Positions 1 to 8,576 of a stretch of DNA of 37,198 nt are shown piece after piece (positions within the stretch are counted from its first letter, which is position 1; the number at the start of each line of letters is the position of its first letter). Source of the DNA: Pseudomonas syringae pv. cilantro (GTDB taxonomy: Bacteria; Pseudomonadota; Gammaproteobacteria; Pseudomonadales; Pseudomonadaceae). The stretch is from contig NZ_LGLN01000056.1 in the NCBI RefSeq assembly GCF_001293775.1, positions 70,610 to 107,807 of the forward strand, read 5' to 3'. The notes below the pieces were generated by a model that did no database searches, had not been told where the DNA came from, and saw nothing but the letters and a program-made list of their open reading frames with translations. The position numbers were made by a program, and so were the translations under genes.

Positions 1-48
1 AAAACAGACTCCGACGCGGCCGCGATGAAACGGGAACAGACCCTAGCG

Positions 49-75
49 TTGGCTGTCTGATGGACATGCTATAGT
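49..75 (+). promoter_or_regulatory. Possible sigma-70 promoter of the DUF1820 gene
   Basis: A TTGGCT (-35-like, 49-54) and a TATAGT (-10-like, 70-75) are separated by 15 bp, slightly short of the usual 17. The -10 lies about 40 bp upstream of the ATG at 115. Nothing else recognisable is seen in bases 1-114. Confidence 0.35.
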
Positions 76-114
76 CCGCGCCCCTTTTTCATCTCTGATC
101 GTTACCCGCCCGTT

Positions 115-441
115 ATGACCAAACGCGAAGCTCCAATCTACAAGGTGATTTTTCTCAACCAGGGACAGGTGTTCGAAATGTACGCCAAGCAGATCTATCA
201 AAGTGAGCTGTGGGGCTTTCTGGAAGTGGAAGAGTTCGTCTTCGGCGAGCGCACGACCGTTGTGGTAGACCCGAGCGAAGAGAAGCTCAAGGCGCAGTTC
301 GAAGGCGTGGTGCGCAGTTTTGTGCCGATGCATTCGATTGTCCGCATCGACGAAGTCGAGCGGATGGGCACGCCGAAGATCAGCGAGGCGCGCGGCACCA
401 GCAACGTGATGCCGTTTCCCATGCCGATGCCGGAAAAATAG
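115..441 (+). CDS. DUF1820 family protein
   Basis: This 108-residue soluble protein has no signal peptide or membrane segment. Its body (IYKVIFLNQGQVFEMYAKQI near the N-terminus, then LWGFLEVEEFVFGERTTVVV) matches my memory of the DUF1820 family, a conserved gammaproteobacterial family of unknown function. The length is normal for it. The first ATG is used; no strong ribosome site is visible. It converges with the Sel1-repeat gene across a shared hairpin. In other pseudomonads this family sits between miaB and hemL, which fits here. No function can be assigned. Confidence 0.85.
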   Translation: MTKREAPIYKVIFLNQGQVFEMYAKQIYQSELWGFLEVEEFVFGERTTVVVDPSEEKLKAQFEGVVRSFVPMHSIVRIDEVERMGTPKISEARGTSNVMPFPMPMPEK

Positions 442-462
442 AGAGCGGGGAAATGAACATCG

Positions 463-493
463 ATTGCCCTGAGCGAAACCGGATCAGGGCAAT
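463..493. terminator. Hairpin between convergent genes
   Basis: ATTGCCCTGA (463-472) pairs perfectly with TCAGGGCAAT (484-493) around an 11-nt loop. It lies after the DUF1820 stop and overlaps the stop codon of the convergent Sel1 gene. There is no strong T tract on either side, so a bidirectional terminator role is inferred from position and stem. Confidence 0.5.
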
Positions 494-1032
494 GGGGAGA
501 ACGGACTGCGACCTTCGGCAGTTTGCAGTTCGAGCAGGTACTTGCGGAAAATCTGGCTCAGTACCTGAGTGGCAACTTCCAGCTCATCGCGCTTCATCTT
601 CGCCGCTACTTCGTCGGCAGCGTCCAGCGCGTCTTCCGAGCCATTGACCGCAGCCATTTTCAGCACAATGTAGGCTTGAATGTTATTGGCCTGCACGCCC
701 TCGCCACGGCTGAACATCAGGCCCAGTTGGTACTGCGCCTGGGCATGGCCCTGCAAGGAAGCCTGTTCGAAGTAATTAAGCGCCTGCGGCAAATCGCGAG
801 GTGCATTCTTGCCCTCGTAATAGAACTCACCCAACTCGTATTGCGCCTGCGCATCCCCACCCTGAGCGGCCTGCTGACAGGCTGCGAGGGCAGCGGGCAG
901 GTTTTCGGGCTGAGTATTCAGGGTGCAACGACCCATCGCCGGGACTAGCAACGAGTTGCCGCCGGCAGTCGCCAGCAGGGGATAGACAAGCAACAGGCAG
1001 CCCAATACAAGGGTGCGGCCGGTGCGGTTCAT
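484..1032 (-). CDS. Exported Sel1-repeat (TPR-like) protein
   Basis: The 182-residue protein opens with a signal peptide (MNRTGRTLVLGCLLLVYPLLA, cleaved near ATAGG). Two or three Sel1-like repeats follow: AQYELGEFYYEGKNAPRD and AQYQLGLMFSRGEGVQAN, each followed by a helix of the A/Y-AL-YFEQA type. Sel1 repeats build helical solenoids for protein-protein contacts, often in the periplasm. No catalytic motif is seen. The gene lies between DUF1820 and hemL and reads toward the former. The partner is unknown. Confidence 0.8.
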   Translation of the reverse strand: MNRTGRTLVLGCLLLVYPLLATAGGNSLLVPAMGRCTLNTQPENLPAALAACQQAAQGGDAQAQYELGEFYYEGKNAPRDLPQALNYFEQASLQGHAQAQYQLGLMFSRGEGVQANNIQAYIVLKMAAVNGSEDALDAADEVAAKMKRDELEVATQVLSQIFRKYLLELQTAEGRSPFSPLP

Positions 1033-1328
1033 GGGAGTCGACTTACCTCTGAAAAAGGTGCGGGCATGCCCGACCAGCTAAACGTGCTGGCTGCGCATTA
1101 TGAAATAAGCAGAGCCAACCTTACAAAGTCTTTACGGATTTTCTGCTGCGCGGCTGCGAAATAACCTTGTTTACCAAGGTGTGACCCGAAACAAAACTTC
1201 CAGCAGCCGAGTGTTTGCAGTTGTCGCAGTGCATTGTAGAAGGAAAATACGGGGTTATCGCGCTGTTTCATATGTGGCCATCACGTGCGCCGGTTCAATG
1301 ACACCCGGCACACGCGAATCCGGCGGGC
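1033..1328. other. Intergenic region between the Sel1 gene and hemL
   Basis: About 300 bp without a supported gene. It should hold the promoter of the Sel1 gene on its left and the 3' end of the hemL transcript on its right. A small perfect hairpin (ACCTTG 1164-1169 with CAAGGT 1175-1180) is visible. I found no RNA gene or repeat. Confidence 0.5.
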
Positions 1329-2612
1329 TTATTTCAGAGCAGCAAAGGCTTTTTCGGCAGCATCCAGGGTGAGTTGCAATTCGGCATCGCCATGGGCAAT
1401 GGAAGTGAAACCGGCCTCGAATGCGCTGGGCGCCAGGTACACGCCGCCCTTCAGCATCAAGTGGAAGAAACGCTTGAAGCGCTCTGCGTCGCTGGTCATC
1501 ACGTCTTCGAACGTAACGATTTCGCGCGCTTCGCTGAAGTACAGGCCGAACATGCCGCCCGCCTGAGTGGTGACGAACGGGATGCCGGCGGCGTCGGCGC
1601 GCTGTTGCAGGCCTTCAAGCAGGCGACGGGTGTAGTCGCTCAGTTCAGCGTGGAAACCAGGACGGCTGATCAGGCGCAGGGTGGTCAGGCCAGCGGCCAT
1701 GGCCAGCGGGTTGCCGGACAACGTACCTGCCTGATAGACCGGGCCGAGCGGGGCGATGTGCGACATGATTTCGCGTTTGCCACCAAAGCAGCCGACCGGC
1801 ATGCCGCCACCGATGATCTTGCCGAACGTGCTCAGGTCGGGTTTCACGTCGTAATAAGCCTGCGCGCCGCCAAGGGCCACGCGGAAGCCGGTCATCACTT
1901 CGTCGAAGATCAACACCACGCCATGCTCGTCACACAAAGTGCGCAGCCCTTGCAGATAGCCCGGCGCAGGCGGTACGCAGTTCATGTTGCCAGCCACGGG
2001 TTCGACGATGATGCACGCAACTTCCTGACCGACTTCGGCCAGCAGGTCGCGCACGGCATTCAGGTCGTTGAACGGTACGGTCAGGGTGTGTTTGGCGAAC
2101 GCAGCCGGCACGCCCGGTGAGCTTGGCACGCCGAGGGTCAGCGCGCCGGAACCGGCCTTGACCAGCAGGCTGTCGGAATGGCCGTGGTAGCAGCCTTCGA
2201 ACTTGATGATGCTGTCGCGGCCGGTGAAACCACGGGCCAGACGAATCGCACTCATGGTCGCCTCGGTGCCCGAGCTGACCATGCGCACCATTTCCATGGA
2301 GGGCACCAGCTCGCAGACCAGATCGGCCATTTCGGTTTCCATCGCGGTCGGCGCGCCGTACGACAGGCCGTGTTCCAGTTGGCTGCGCACGGCGTCGAGC
2401 ACGTCTGGATGGCTATGGCCGAGAATCATCGGGCCCCACGAGCCGACGTAGTCAACATAGCGTTTGTCGTCTTCGTCAGTCACGTAAGCGCCAGCAGCAT
2501 GCTTGAAGAACAGCGGCGTGCCACCCACACTCTTGAAAGCGCGAACCGGCGAATTAACACCACCGGGGATGTGTTTTTGGGCGTTGGCGAACAGTGTTTC
2601 GGAACGGGACAT
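1329..2612 (-). CDS. hemL: Glutamate-1-semialdehyde 2,1-aminomutase
   Basis: HemL converts glutamate-1-semialdehyde into 5-aminolevulinate, the first committed precursor of haem, in the C5 pathway of the cytosol. The 427-residue product is full length. It begins [20 protein letters not shown] and carries the class III aminotransferase features: a [13 protein letters not shown] cofactor-phosphate region, [18 protein letters not shown], and the PLP-lysine motif [13 protein letters not shown]. The start at 2612 is chosen over upstream in-frame codons because family homology begins there. It lies downstream of thiD-thiE on the same strand but is separated by a REP-containing gap, so it probably has its own promoter. 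Confidence 0.97.
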   Translation of the reverse strand: MSRSETLFANAQKHIPGGVNSPVRAFKSVGGTPLFFKHAAGAYVTDEDDKRYVDYVGSWGPMILGHSHPDVLDAVRSQLEHGLSYGAPTAMETEMADLVCELVPSMEMVRMVSSGTEATMSAIRLARGFTGRDSIIKFEGCYHGHSDSLLVKAGSGALTLGVPSSPGVPAAFAKHTLTVPFNDLNAVRDLLAEVGQEVACIIVEPVAGNMNCVPPAPGYLQGLRTLCDEHGVVLIFDEVMTGFRVALGGAQAYYDVKPDLSTFGKIIGGGMPVGCFGGKREIMSHIAPLGPVYQAGTLSGNPLAMAAGLTTLRLISRPGFHAELSDYTRRLLEGLQQRADAAGIPFVTTQAGGMFGLYFSEAREIVTFEDVMTSDAERFKRFFHLMLKGGVYLAPSAFEAGFTSIAHGDAELQLTLDAAEKAFAALK

Positions 2613-2799
2613 GATCGGGTCTCTGCTTTGAAACGGGGAATTCGTGTCTACGCTGGGGTCAGCCGAGGCGGGCAGCTTCAAGGCGGCTGCTTTATTGAGT
2701 GGCATGAGCCAGAGCCGGCGCAGGAACATGCACTATATCAAATGCTGCGCACACATATGACTCTCATGCCAATGCTTCGAGCATGGGAGCACGGGTCTT

Positions 2800-2910
2800 G
2801 TGGGGAGCGAGCCGGGCGACGCTTCGCTTGCTCGCGAAGGCGGACTGGCATCAGCATAAATCTTCGGCGGTCCCAAGGGCCTCTTCGTGAGCAAGCTCAC
2901 TCCCACGTGG
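2800..2910. repeat. Inverted pair of Pseudomonas REP sequences (REPIN-like)
   Basis: The left copy (about 2800-2843) contains GTGGGGAGCGAG and CTTGCTCGCGAAGGCGG. The right copy (about 2878-2910) is an inverted relative containing TTCGTGAGCAAGCTCACTCC. The GGGAGCGAGCTTGCTCGCGA core is the familiar extragenic palindrome of pseudomonads. Two inverted copies about 35 bp apart resemble a REPIN. It fills most of the gap between hemL and thiE (2613-2945). Confidence 0.75.
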
Positions 2911-2945
2911 ACACCGAATTACCTGGCTCCCACAGCGATTCCGCT

Positions 2946-3563
2946 CTACAACAACGCCATGAACGCCTTCGCCCGGCGCGTCACTTCCTGGGGATTTTCT
3001 GCGCCGAACAAACCGTGAACCACCGCGAGCAAATCAGCACCGTGTTCGACCAGTTGCGGGGCGTTTTCCAGGGTGATACCGCCTATGACGGCAATGGGCA
3101 GGTGGACCTTGGCGCGGACCTGAGCGATCAGGTCCAGCGGTACGGCCGGTGCGCCGGGTTTGGTCCGGGAGTTGAAGAATCTGCCGAACGCCACGTAGGT
3201 CGCGCCGTCGGCCTTGGCACGCTCCGCCAGCTCCAGCTTGCCGTGACAGGTCGCCCCGACAATCGCCTTGTGCCCCAACAGCGCGCGGGCATCCGCCAGC
3301 GAGCCGTCGGTCTGGCCCAGATGCACGCCGACGCCCAATCGCGCAGCCAGTTCAGCATCGTCGTTGATGATCAGACGGGTCTTGTAGCGCTCGCACAGCT
3401 TGAGCAGCTCAGTGGCCTCGCGCAGGCGGCGCGAGTCATCGCCGGTCTTGTCACGGTATTGCAGCAGGGTAACGCCGCCATCCAGTGCCGCTTCAACGTA
3501 GGAAAGAAATTTCCCGCTCAGCAACTGGCTGTCGGTAATGGCATACAGGCCACGTAGTTTCAT
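2946..3563 (-). CDS. thiE: Thiamine phosphate synthase
   Basis: ThiE couples HMP-pyrophosphate to the thiazole phosphate to give thiamine phosphate. The 205-residue TIM-barrel protein starts [14 protein letters not shown]. It shows the family landmarks [29 protein letters not shown] (the Asp/Asn metal and substrate region), VGATCHG and the C-terminal phosphate loop [14 protein letters not shown]. The ATG at 3563 is used; an in-frame TTG lies one codon upstream. It follows thiD after 19 bp, so the two are very likely cotranscribed. Confidence 0.96.
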   Translation of the reverse strand: MKLRGLYAITDSQLLSGKFLSYVEAALDGGVTLLQYRDKTGDDSRRLREATELLKLCERYKTRLIINDDAELAARLGVGVHLGQTDGSLADARALLGHKAIVGATCHGKLELAERAKADGATYVAFGRFFNSRTKPGAPAVPLDLIAQVRAKVHLPIAVIGGITLENAPQLVEHGADLLAVVHGLFGAENPQEVTRRAKAFMALL

Positions 3564-3582
3564 CAATCAAGCCCCATGCGTG

Positions 3583-4380
3583 TTACGAACAAAAGTCCAG
3601 TGGCAGACGACGAGGCACGAATTGCCCCTTGCCCAGCTGTTCGGCGTCACGCAATGTTCGCCAGGTGTAATCCAGCGCCGACTTTACGGCGCTGACCAGT
3701 TCTTCGCCCTGCGCAATACGCCCGGCCAGCGCGCTGGCCAGTGTGCACCCCGAGCCATGATAGCTGCCCGGTAAACGCTCGCAGACAAAGGTGTGCGTCT
3801 GCCCGTTGCGCACGTACAGGCGATTGTGGATCTGTTGTTCGTCGCCATGCCCGCCGGTGATCAGCAGGTGTTCGCAGAAGGGCAGCAGCTTGTGCGCGCA
3901 TTCATCCGCGGTGCCCTCCGGCAGCTCCGCCAGAATGCGTGCTTCAGGCAGGTTCGGCGTGGCGATGATCGACAGCGGCAGCAGCCGTTCGCGCATGGCA
4001 TAACCGACTTCATCCTTGCCCAGCGTTCCGCCGCCCCCGGCCCGCAATACCGGATCGCAGACCATCGGCAGATGCGGGTGAGCCCGCAGCAGTTCGGCCA
4101 CCGTGTCGACCATCTCCAGCGAACCGAGCATGCCCAGCTTGACGGCTGCCACACATGAATCATTGAGAATGGCGTTGGCCTGAGCCATCACCCATTCACG
4201 ATCGAGCACCCGGAAGTCACTGACATTCACGGTGTCCTGCACGGTCAGCGCGGTAATCGCCGGAGCGGCGTGGCAACCCTGGGCGAGCAGGGCTTCTATA
4301 TCAGCCTGCAAACCGGCACCACCACTGGGATCGTGGCCGGAGAGGCAGAGGACAACGGGGCGGGAGCTATAGATATTCAT
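3583..4380 (-). CDS. thiD: Hydroxymethylpyrimidine / phosphomethylpyrimidine kinase
   Basis: ThiD phosphorylates HMP and HMP-phosphate for thiamine synthesis. From the ATG at 4380 it is 265 residues of ribokinase fold: CLSGHDPSGGAGLQADIEA at the N-terminus (substrate site), MVCDPVLRAGGGGTL in the middle, and GSGCTLASALAG (anion hole and catalytic region) near the C-terminus. An in-frame upstream start at 4449 would add 23 residues unlike the family. It is the first gene of a thiD-thiE operon, divergent from ladS. No TPP riboswitch is recognisable upstream. Confidence 0.96.
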   Translation of the reverse strand: MNIYSSRPVVLCLSGHDPSGGAGLQADIEALLAQGCHAAPAITALTVQDTVNVSDFRVLDREWVMAQANAILNDSCVAAVKLGMLGSLEMVDTVAELLRAHPHLPMVCDPVLRAGGGGTLGKDEVGYAMRERLLPLSIIATPNLPEARILAELPEGTADECAHKLLPFCEHLLITGGHGDEQQIHNRLYVRNGQTHTFVCERLPGSYHGSGCTLASALAGRIAQGEELVSAVKSALDYTWRTLRDAEQLGKGQFVPRRLPLDFCS

Positions 4381-4744
4381 GGTGTGCGAGCTTATCACTA
4401 ACCTTTCGTGAGCCGCTTGCCGGTCCCCGGTTTTTATTGCGCGGGACAATGGCTCAGGCTTCTCCCGATTCCTGTACGGATCGGAAAAATTTTCATGTTT
4501 GCTTTGAAATGGCCGATGTAGAGCTATTGCTTTGATTTTGAAGACGCTAATGTCTTTCAGATATTAGCGGCTATGCTTCACCGGTAAGGCAGAATGTAGC
4601 GGGTTTGTAACTTTTCTTGTGCAGAAGCCTGCCTGTTCACGTTAAAAGGTCTGTTTTGAATCATTAGCCTGTTTCAAGGATAGAAATTAGCGGACGTCGT
4701 AATCAACGGATGGATTGAAATCGACGACCTACCTTGGGGCTTCA
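4381..4744. other. Divergent thiD-ladS intergenic region with a 25-bp dyad
   Basis: This 364-bp AT-richer gap must contain the promoters of thiD (left) and ladS (right). A perfect inverted repeat, CGCTAAT (4545-4551) and ATTAGCG (4563-4569) around an 11-nt spacer, is the clearest structure. It could be a regulator site. No open frame of note and no riboswitch core were found. Confidence 0.5.
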
Positions 4745-6739
4745 ATGCGCTATCTGTTGATCATTCTGGCTCTTTGGCTGCCGTTGCAGGTGCACGCGGT
4801 CGAGTTTGATGAGAGCACCCGGTTCATGCCCCTGGGGCGTGCCATTCAGGTGTTCGAAGACAAGACCGGTGAGGCCACCATCGAGAGCGTCAGCTCTGCG
4901 GCCGGAAAAAGTGCATTTCGCGATTTGAATGCAGGCACCTTCAATGCTGGCTACTCGCATTCTGCTTTCTGGCTGAAAGTCGAACTCACCTATAACCCGG
5001 TGGACACTCAGAAGCACAACGACTGGCTGCTGGAGCTGGCCTATCCGCCGATGGATCGCATCGACTTCTACGAGCCGGAGGCTGATGGCAACCTGAAGCT
5101 CGCCTGGCGGACCGGCGATATGCTGCCGTTCTCCACCCGTCAGTTCGCCCAGAACAACTACCTGTTTCAGCTGGATCTGCCGCCGGGCCAGACGCGCACC
5201 CTGTATTTGCGCGTCAGCAGCGCCGGGTCGGTTCAGGCACCGCTGAATCTCTGGTCCACCCATGCCTATATCGAAGCGCAACCGACCAAGATCTACGTAT
5301 TTGGCCTGATCTACGGTGTGTTGCTGGGGATGCTGGTCTACAACCTGTTCATTTACATCAGCGTCCGCGAAGCGGATTACCTTTATTACCTGCTGTATGT
5401 CGCCTCGTTCGGGCTGTATCAGATGTCGATCAACGGGGTGGCGATCGAATACCTGTGGCCCGACAGCCCATGGTGGGCCAATGCATCCACGCCGTTCCTG
5501 ATGTCAATGGCCATGCTGTTCGCCTGTCAGTTCACTCGCAGTTTTCTGATGACCGCCCGTTTGAGCCGCTGGCTTGACCGGTTACTGATGGCTATTATCG
5601 GCGCGGCAGTGCTGGTGATGGGCATTGCCTTGTTTCTCGGTTATGGACCTGCGTTGCGCGCTGCGACCTATCTGATTCTGACGGGAACCTTGTCGATTTA
5701 TCTGGCGGGCATTGTCGCCGTGGTCAAGGGCGAGCGGGTCGGCCGCTATTTTGTGCTCGCCTGGTCGGTATTCCTTGGCAGCGGTGTCGTGTTCACGCTG
5801 ATGTTGCTCGGCTATCTGCCCAATACGTTCCTGACCATGTATGCCATTCACATCGGCACCTTGCTGGAAATGGCGTTTCTTTCCATGGCGCTGGCAGACC
5901 GTATCAATCACGCCCGGCGCCAGCAGGCGCAGACGTTGCTGGCCGCCGGTCAGGATCTGGAACGCCTGAACAAGCAACTGGCCACCAGTAACCGCCTGAA
6001 GGACGAGTTTCTCGCCACCCTGACTCACGAACTGCGCACGCCCATGAACGGCGTGATCGGTTCGCTGGAAGTCATGCAGACGCTCGACATGGACGACGAA
6101 GTGGAGATGTATCACCAGACTGCGGCCAGTTCGGCGCGGGACATGATGACCATGATCAATGGCATCCTGACCCTGACCGAACTGCAGGCCGGCGTGCTGT
6201 ACGCCGAGTGCGACGCGTTTGTACTCGACGATCTGGTCGACAGACTGCGCGAGCGCTTCAGCACTGCTGCGCACGCCAAGGGCCTGATTCTGACGCTGGA
6301 CCTCAACGATAAGCTGCCGCCCAGCGTGCGCGGGGATGTCGGCAAGTTGTACCAATGCATCGAGTGCCTGGTGGACAACGCGATCAAGTTCACCCGTAAA
6401 GGCGCGGTGCAGGTGCGCTTCAGTGGTCAGCCGCAGGACCTGGAGCGCATGCACTTGCGGATCGAAGTGATGGACAGCGGTATCGGCTTCGGGCACCTCG
6501 ACGAAGCCGTCCTCTATCAGCACTTCTTTCAGGTCGACGGCTCCATGACCCGTGAGTACGGCGGGCTGGGCATCGGCCTGGCGATCTGCCGGAAACTGGT
6601 CGAATTGCAGGGCGGCGAACTGAGCCATCGTTCGGAGCCTGGCAAAGGCAGCTGCTTTACCCTGAGTCTGCCGGTCCTGATGGCCGTGCCGGGGGCCGTG
6701 CGCAAAACCCCGGAGCTGAAAGCTCAGTGGGGCCGTTGA
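4745..6739 (+). CDS. ladS: Sensor kinase LadS, without a receiver domain
   Basis: LadS is a membrane histidine kinase that in P. aeruginosa feeds the GacS/GacA-Rsm pathway, tuning the switch between acute virulence and biofilm. The 664-residue product has a signal peptide (cleaved near QVHA-VEF), a periplasmic 7TMR-DISMED2 domain (about 30-160), a seven-helix 7TMR-DISM block (about 180-390), a HisKA domain with FLATLTHELRTPMNGVIGS (phospho-acceptor His428), and an ATPase domain with ECLVDNAIKFT, DSGIGFG and GGLGIGLAICRKL. The ATG at 4745 follows TTGGGG. P. aeruginosa LadS is about 795 residues with a C-terminal receiver. This copy stops about 25 residues after the ATPase domain. The neighbouring thiD, thiE and hemL support orthology. 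Confidence 0.92.
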   Translation: MRYLLIILALWLPLQVHAVEFDESTRFMPLGRAIQVFEDKTGEATIESVSSAAGKSAFRDLNAGTFNAGYSHSAFWLKVELTYNPVDTQKHNDWLLELAYPPMDRIDFYEPEADGNLKLAWRTGDMLPFSTRQFAQNNYLFQLDLPPGQTRTLYLRVSSAGSVQAPLNLWSTHAYIEAQPTKIYVFGLIYGVLLGMLVYNLFIYISVREADYLYYLLYVASFGLYQMSINGVAIEYLWPDSPWWANASTPFLMSMAMLFACQFTRSFLMTARLSRWLDRLLMAIIGAAVLVMGIALFLGYGPALRAATYLILTGTLSIYLAGIVAVVKGERVGRYFVLAWSVFLGSGVVFTLMLLGYLPNTFLTMYAIHIGTLLEMAFLSMALADRINHARRQQAQTLLAAGQDLERLNKQLATSNRLKDEFLATLTHELRTPMNGVIGSLEVMQTLDMDDEVEMYHQTAASSARDMMTMINGILTLTELQAGVLYAECDAFVLDDLVDRLRERFSTAAHAKGLILTLDLNDKLPPSVRGDVGKLYQCIECLVDNAIKFTRKGAVQVRFSGQPQDLERMHLRIEVMDSGIGFGHLDEAVLYQHFFQVDGSMTREYGGLGIGLAICRKLVELQGGELSHRSEPGKGSCFTLSLPVLMAVPGAVRKTPELKAQWGR

Positions 6740-6767
6740 ACAAGCGTTGAACAAGCGTTGAATAAGC
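6735..6767 (+). repeat. 11-bp tandem repeat over the ladS stop codon
   Basis: Three head-to-tail copies of GTTGAACAAGC (the third has one change, GTTGAATAAGC) run from 6735 to 6767. The first copy contains the ladS stop codon (TGA 6737-6739). Such arrays can change copy number by slippage. Confidence 0.85.
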
Positions 6768-6781
6768 GCCAGGGCAATCAC

Positions 6782-6798
6782 GCCGCTGTTTAGGCGGC
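6782..6798 (+). terminator. Possible terminator after ladS
   Basis: GCCGC (6782-6786) pairs with GCGGC (6794-6798) around a 7-nt loop and is followed at a distance by a short T run. The stem is short, so this is tentative. Confidence 0.35.
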
Positions 6799-6875
6799 TA
6801 CGGCACTTTTGCCCGGGACGCGTGCGTGATTCACTGCCTGACAGGCTGCGCGTTTACGCAGGCAGGAGATGACCT

Positions 6876-8525
6876 ATGAACCTGAACGCCTTCGCCGAAA
6901 CCCACGAGGTGACCAACCAGCCGCCGCCGCTGGGCGATATAAACCTCTACCGCATCGACGTGCCGCTCCAGGAATGGAGCCAGCGCTTCGGCGCGGGCTG
7001 GGCGCAGTCGCGGATCGACGCCTATGGCGCGCTGGCGGGCAGGCCGTTGATGGAAGCAGGTTTTCTGGCCAACCGGCACAAGCCCGTCTTCGCCAGCCAT
7101 GACCGCTATGGTCATCGCATTGATCTGGTCGAGTTTCACCCGGCATATCACCAGTTGATGAGCGCCGCCATCGAGCATGGCATTCCGTCATTACCGTGGA
7201 CCGATCCACAGCCTGGTGCGCATGTCGCGCGCGCCGCCATGAGTTACCTGCACACGCAGGCCGAGCCCGGGACTGGCTGCCCATTGACCATGACCTTCGC
7301 CAGCGTGCCCGCGCTCAGGCTGCAACCGGATCTGGCTGAAATCTGGTTGCCCAAAGTGCTGTCCACCCATTACGACCCGCGCAACATCGGCATTGCGCAC
7401 AAGACCGGCGCAACCATCGGCATGGCAATGACCGAAAAGCAGGGTGGCACCGATGTGCGCGCCAACACCACCCGCGCGTTCGCCGTGGGCGCAGGCGGGC
7501 CTGGTCAGGCTTACGAACTGGTCGGGCACAAGTGGTTCTGCTCCGCACCGATGTGCGATGCGTTTCTGACGCTGGCGCAGACTGAAAAAGGGCTGAGCTG
7601 TTTTCTGCTGCCGCGTCATCGCCCGGACGACACCCGCAACGAGTTCTATATCCAGCGGCTGAAAGACAAGCTGGGCAACGCGTCAAACGCATCGAGCGAA
7701 GTGGAGTTTCGCGGCGCGCTGGCGTGGATGATCGGTGAGGAAGGGCGTGGTGTGGCGACCATTCTCGAAATGGTCGCCATGACCCGCTTCGACTGCATGA
7801 TCGGCTCCAGCGCCTTGATGCGTCAGGCGCTGACCCAGGCCATTCATCATTGCGCGCACCGCTCCGTCGGTGGCCGATTGCTCACCGGACAACCGTTGAT
7901 GCAGAACGTGCTGGCCGATCTGGCGCTTGAGAGCGAAGCTGCGCTGGCCCTGACCCTGCGCATGGGCCGGGCGCTGGATCATCTGCACGATGATCACGAA
8001 AAACGGTTTGTCCGGCTGGTCACGGCGGTGGGCAAATACTGGATCTGCAAACGCGCTCCGGCCATGATCAATGAAGCGGCTGAGTGCCTGGGCGGCGCGG
8101 GTTATGTCGAAGACAGCATTTTGCCCCGGCTGTATCGCGAAGCACCGGTCAACTCGACTTGGGAAGGCTCCGGCAACGTGCAGTGCCTGGATGTGCTGCG
8201 TACCCTGTCCAAAGAGCCCGGTGCGCTCGATGCGCTGTTTGACGAATTGGGCGACGGGCACGGCGACCGCCACTTGGCGGCGCATATCAACAACCTCAAA
8301 GCTGCGTTTCAGGACACCCGCGACATCCAGTATCGCGCCCGGCAACTGACCGAAGACATCGCCATCGCCTTGCAGGGCAAACTGCTGCTGGAAGCGGGCA
8401 ACGCGGCGGTCAGTGACGGCTTCATTGCCGGTCGACTGGTGTCCGGCGCGCGAGTGTATGGCGCATTGCCCAGAGGCGTCGAGGTAGAAACATTGCTGCG
8501 AAGGTCGTCGCCACAGGTGGCATGA
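6876..8525 (+). CDS. aidB: AidB-like acyl-CoA dehydrogenase family flavoprotein
   Basis: The 549-residue protein follows E. coli AidB (541 aa) along its length. Shared blocks include CPLTMTFASVPAL, GMAMTEKQGGTDVRANTTRA (flavin/substrate loop), ELVGHKWFCSAPMCDAFL, RLKDKLGNASNASSEVEF, MTRFDC, and near the C-terminus AAECLGGAGYVEDS and NSTWEGSGNVQCLDVLR. AidB is a FAD protein of the acyl-CoA dehydrogenase fold, linked to the adaptive response to alkylating agents and able to bind DNA. The true substrate is unsettled. AGGAGATG is well placed before the ATG. No sign of an Ada-type operator was found. Confidence 0.9.
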   Translation: MNLNAFAETHEVTNQPPPLGDINLYRIDVPLQEWSQRFGAGWAQSRIDAYGALAGRPLMEAGFLANRHKPVFASHDRYGHRIDLVEFHPAYHQLMSAAIEHGIPSLPWTDPQPGAHVARAAMSYLHTQAEPGTGCPLTMTFASVPALRLQPDLAEIWLPKVLSTHYDPRNIGIAHKTGATIGMAMTEKQGGTDVRANTTRAFAVGAGGPGQAYELVGHKWFCSAPMCDAFLTLAQTEKGLSCFLLPRHRPDDTRNEFYIQRLKDKLGNASNASSEVEFRGALAWMIGEEGRGVATILEMVAMTRFDCMIGSSALMRQALTQAIHHCAHRSVGGRLLTGQPLMQNVLADLALESEAALALTLRMGRALDHLHDDHEKRFVRLVTAVGKYWICKRAPAMINEAAECLGGAGYVEDSILPRLYREAPVNSTWEGSGNVQCLDVLRTLSKEPGALDALFDELGDGHGDRHLAAHINNLKAAFQDTRDIQYRARQLTEDIAIALQGKLLLEAGNAAVSDGFIAGRLVSGARVYGALPRGVEVETLLRRSSPQVA

Positions 8526-8576
8526 GCACACGAACCCGTTACGATGCACGTCTGCCAGATCACACAGGACATAATC

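Noticed and set aside
1..60. Short open frame at the left edge ending at 58-60
   Set aside because: Nineteen codons without recognisable homology; it may equally be promoter DNA upstream of a leftward gene outside the window.
2178..3557. 459-codon plus-strand frame over hemL and thiE
   Set aside because: It is antisense to two clear genes, with His/Arg/Gln-rich shadow composition.
4381..4500. Possible TPP riboswitch before thiD
   Set aside because: The conserved thi-box elements could not be found on the minus strand.
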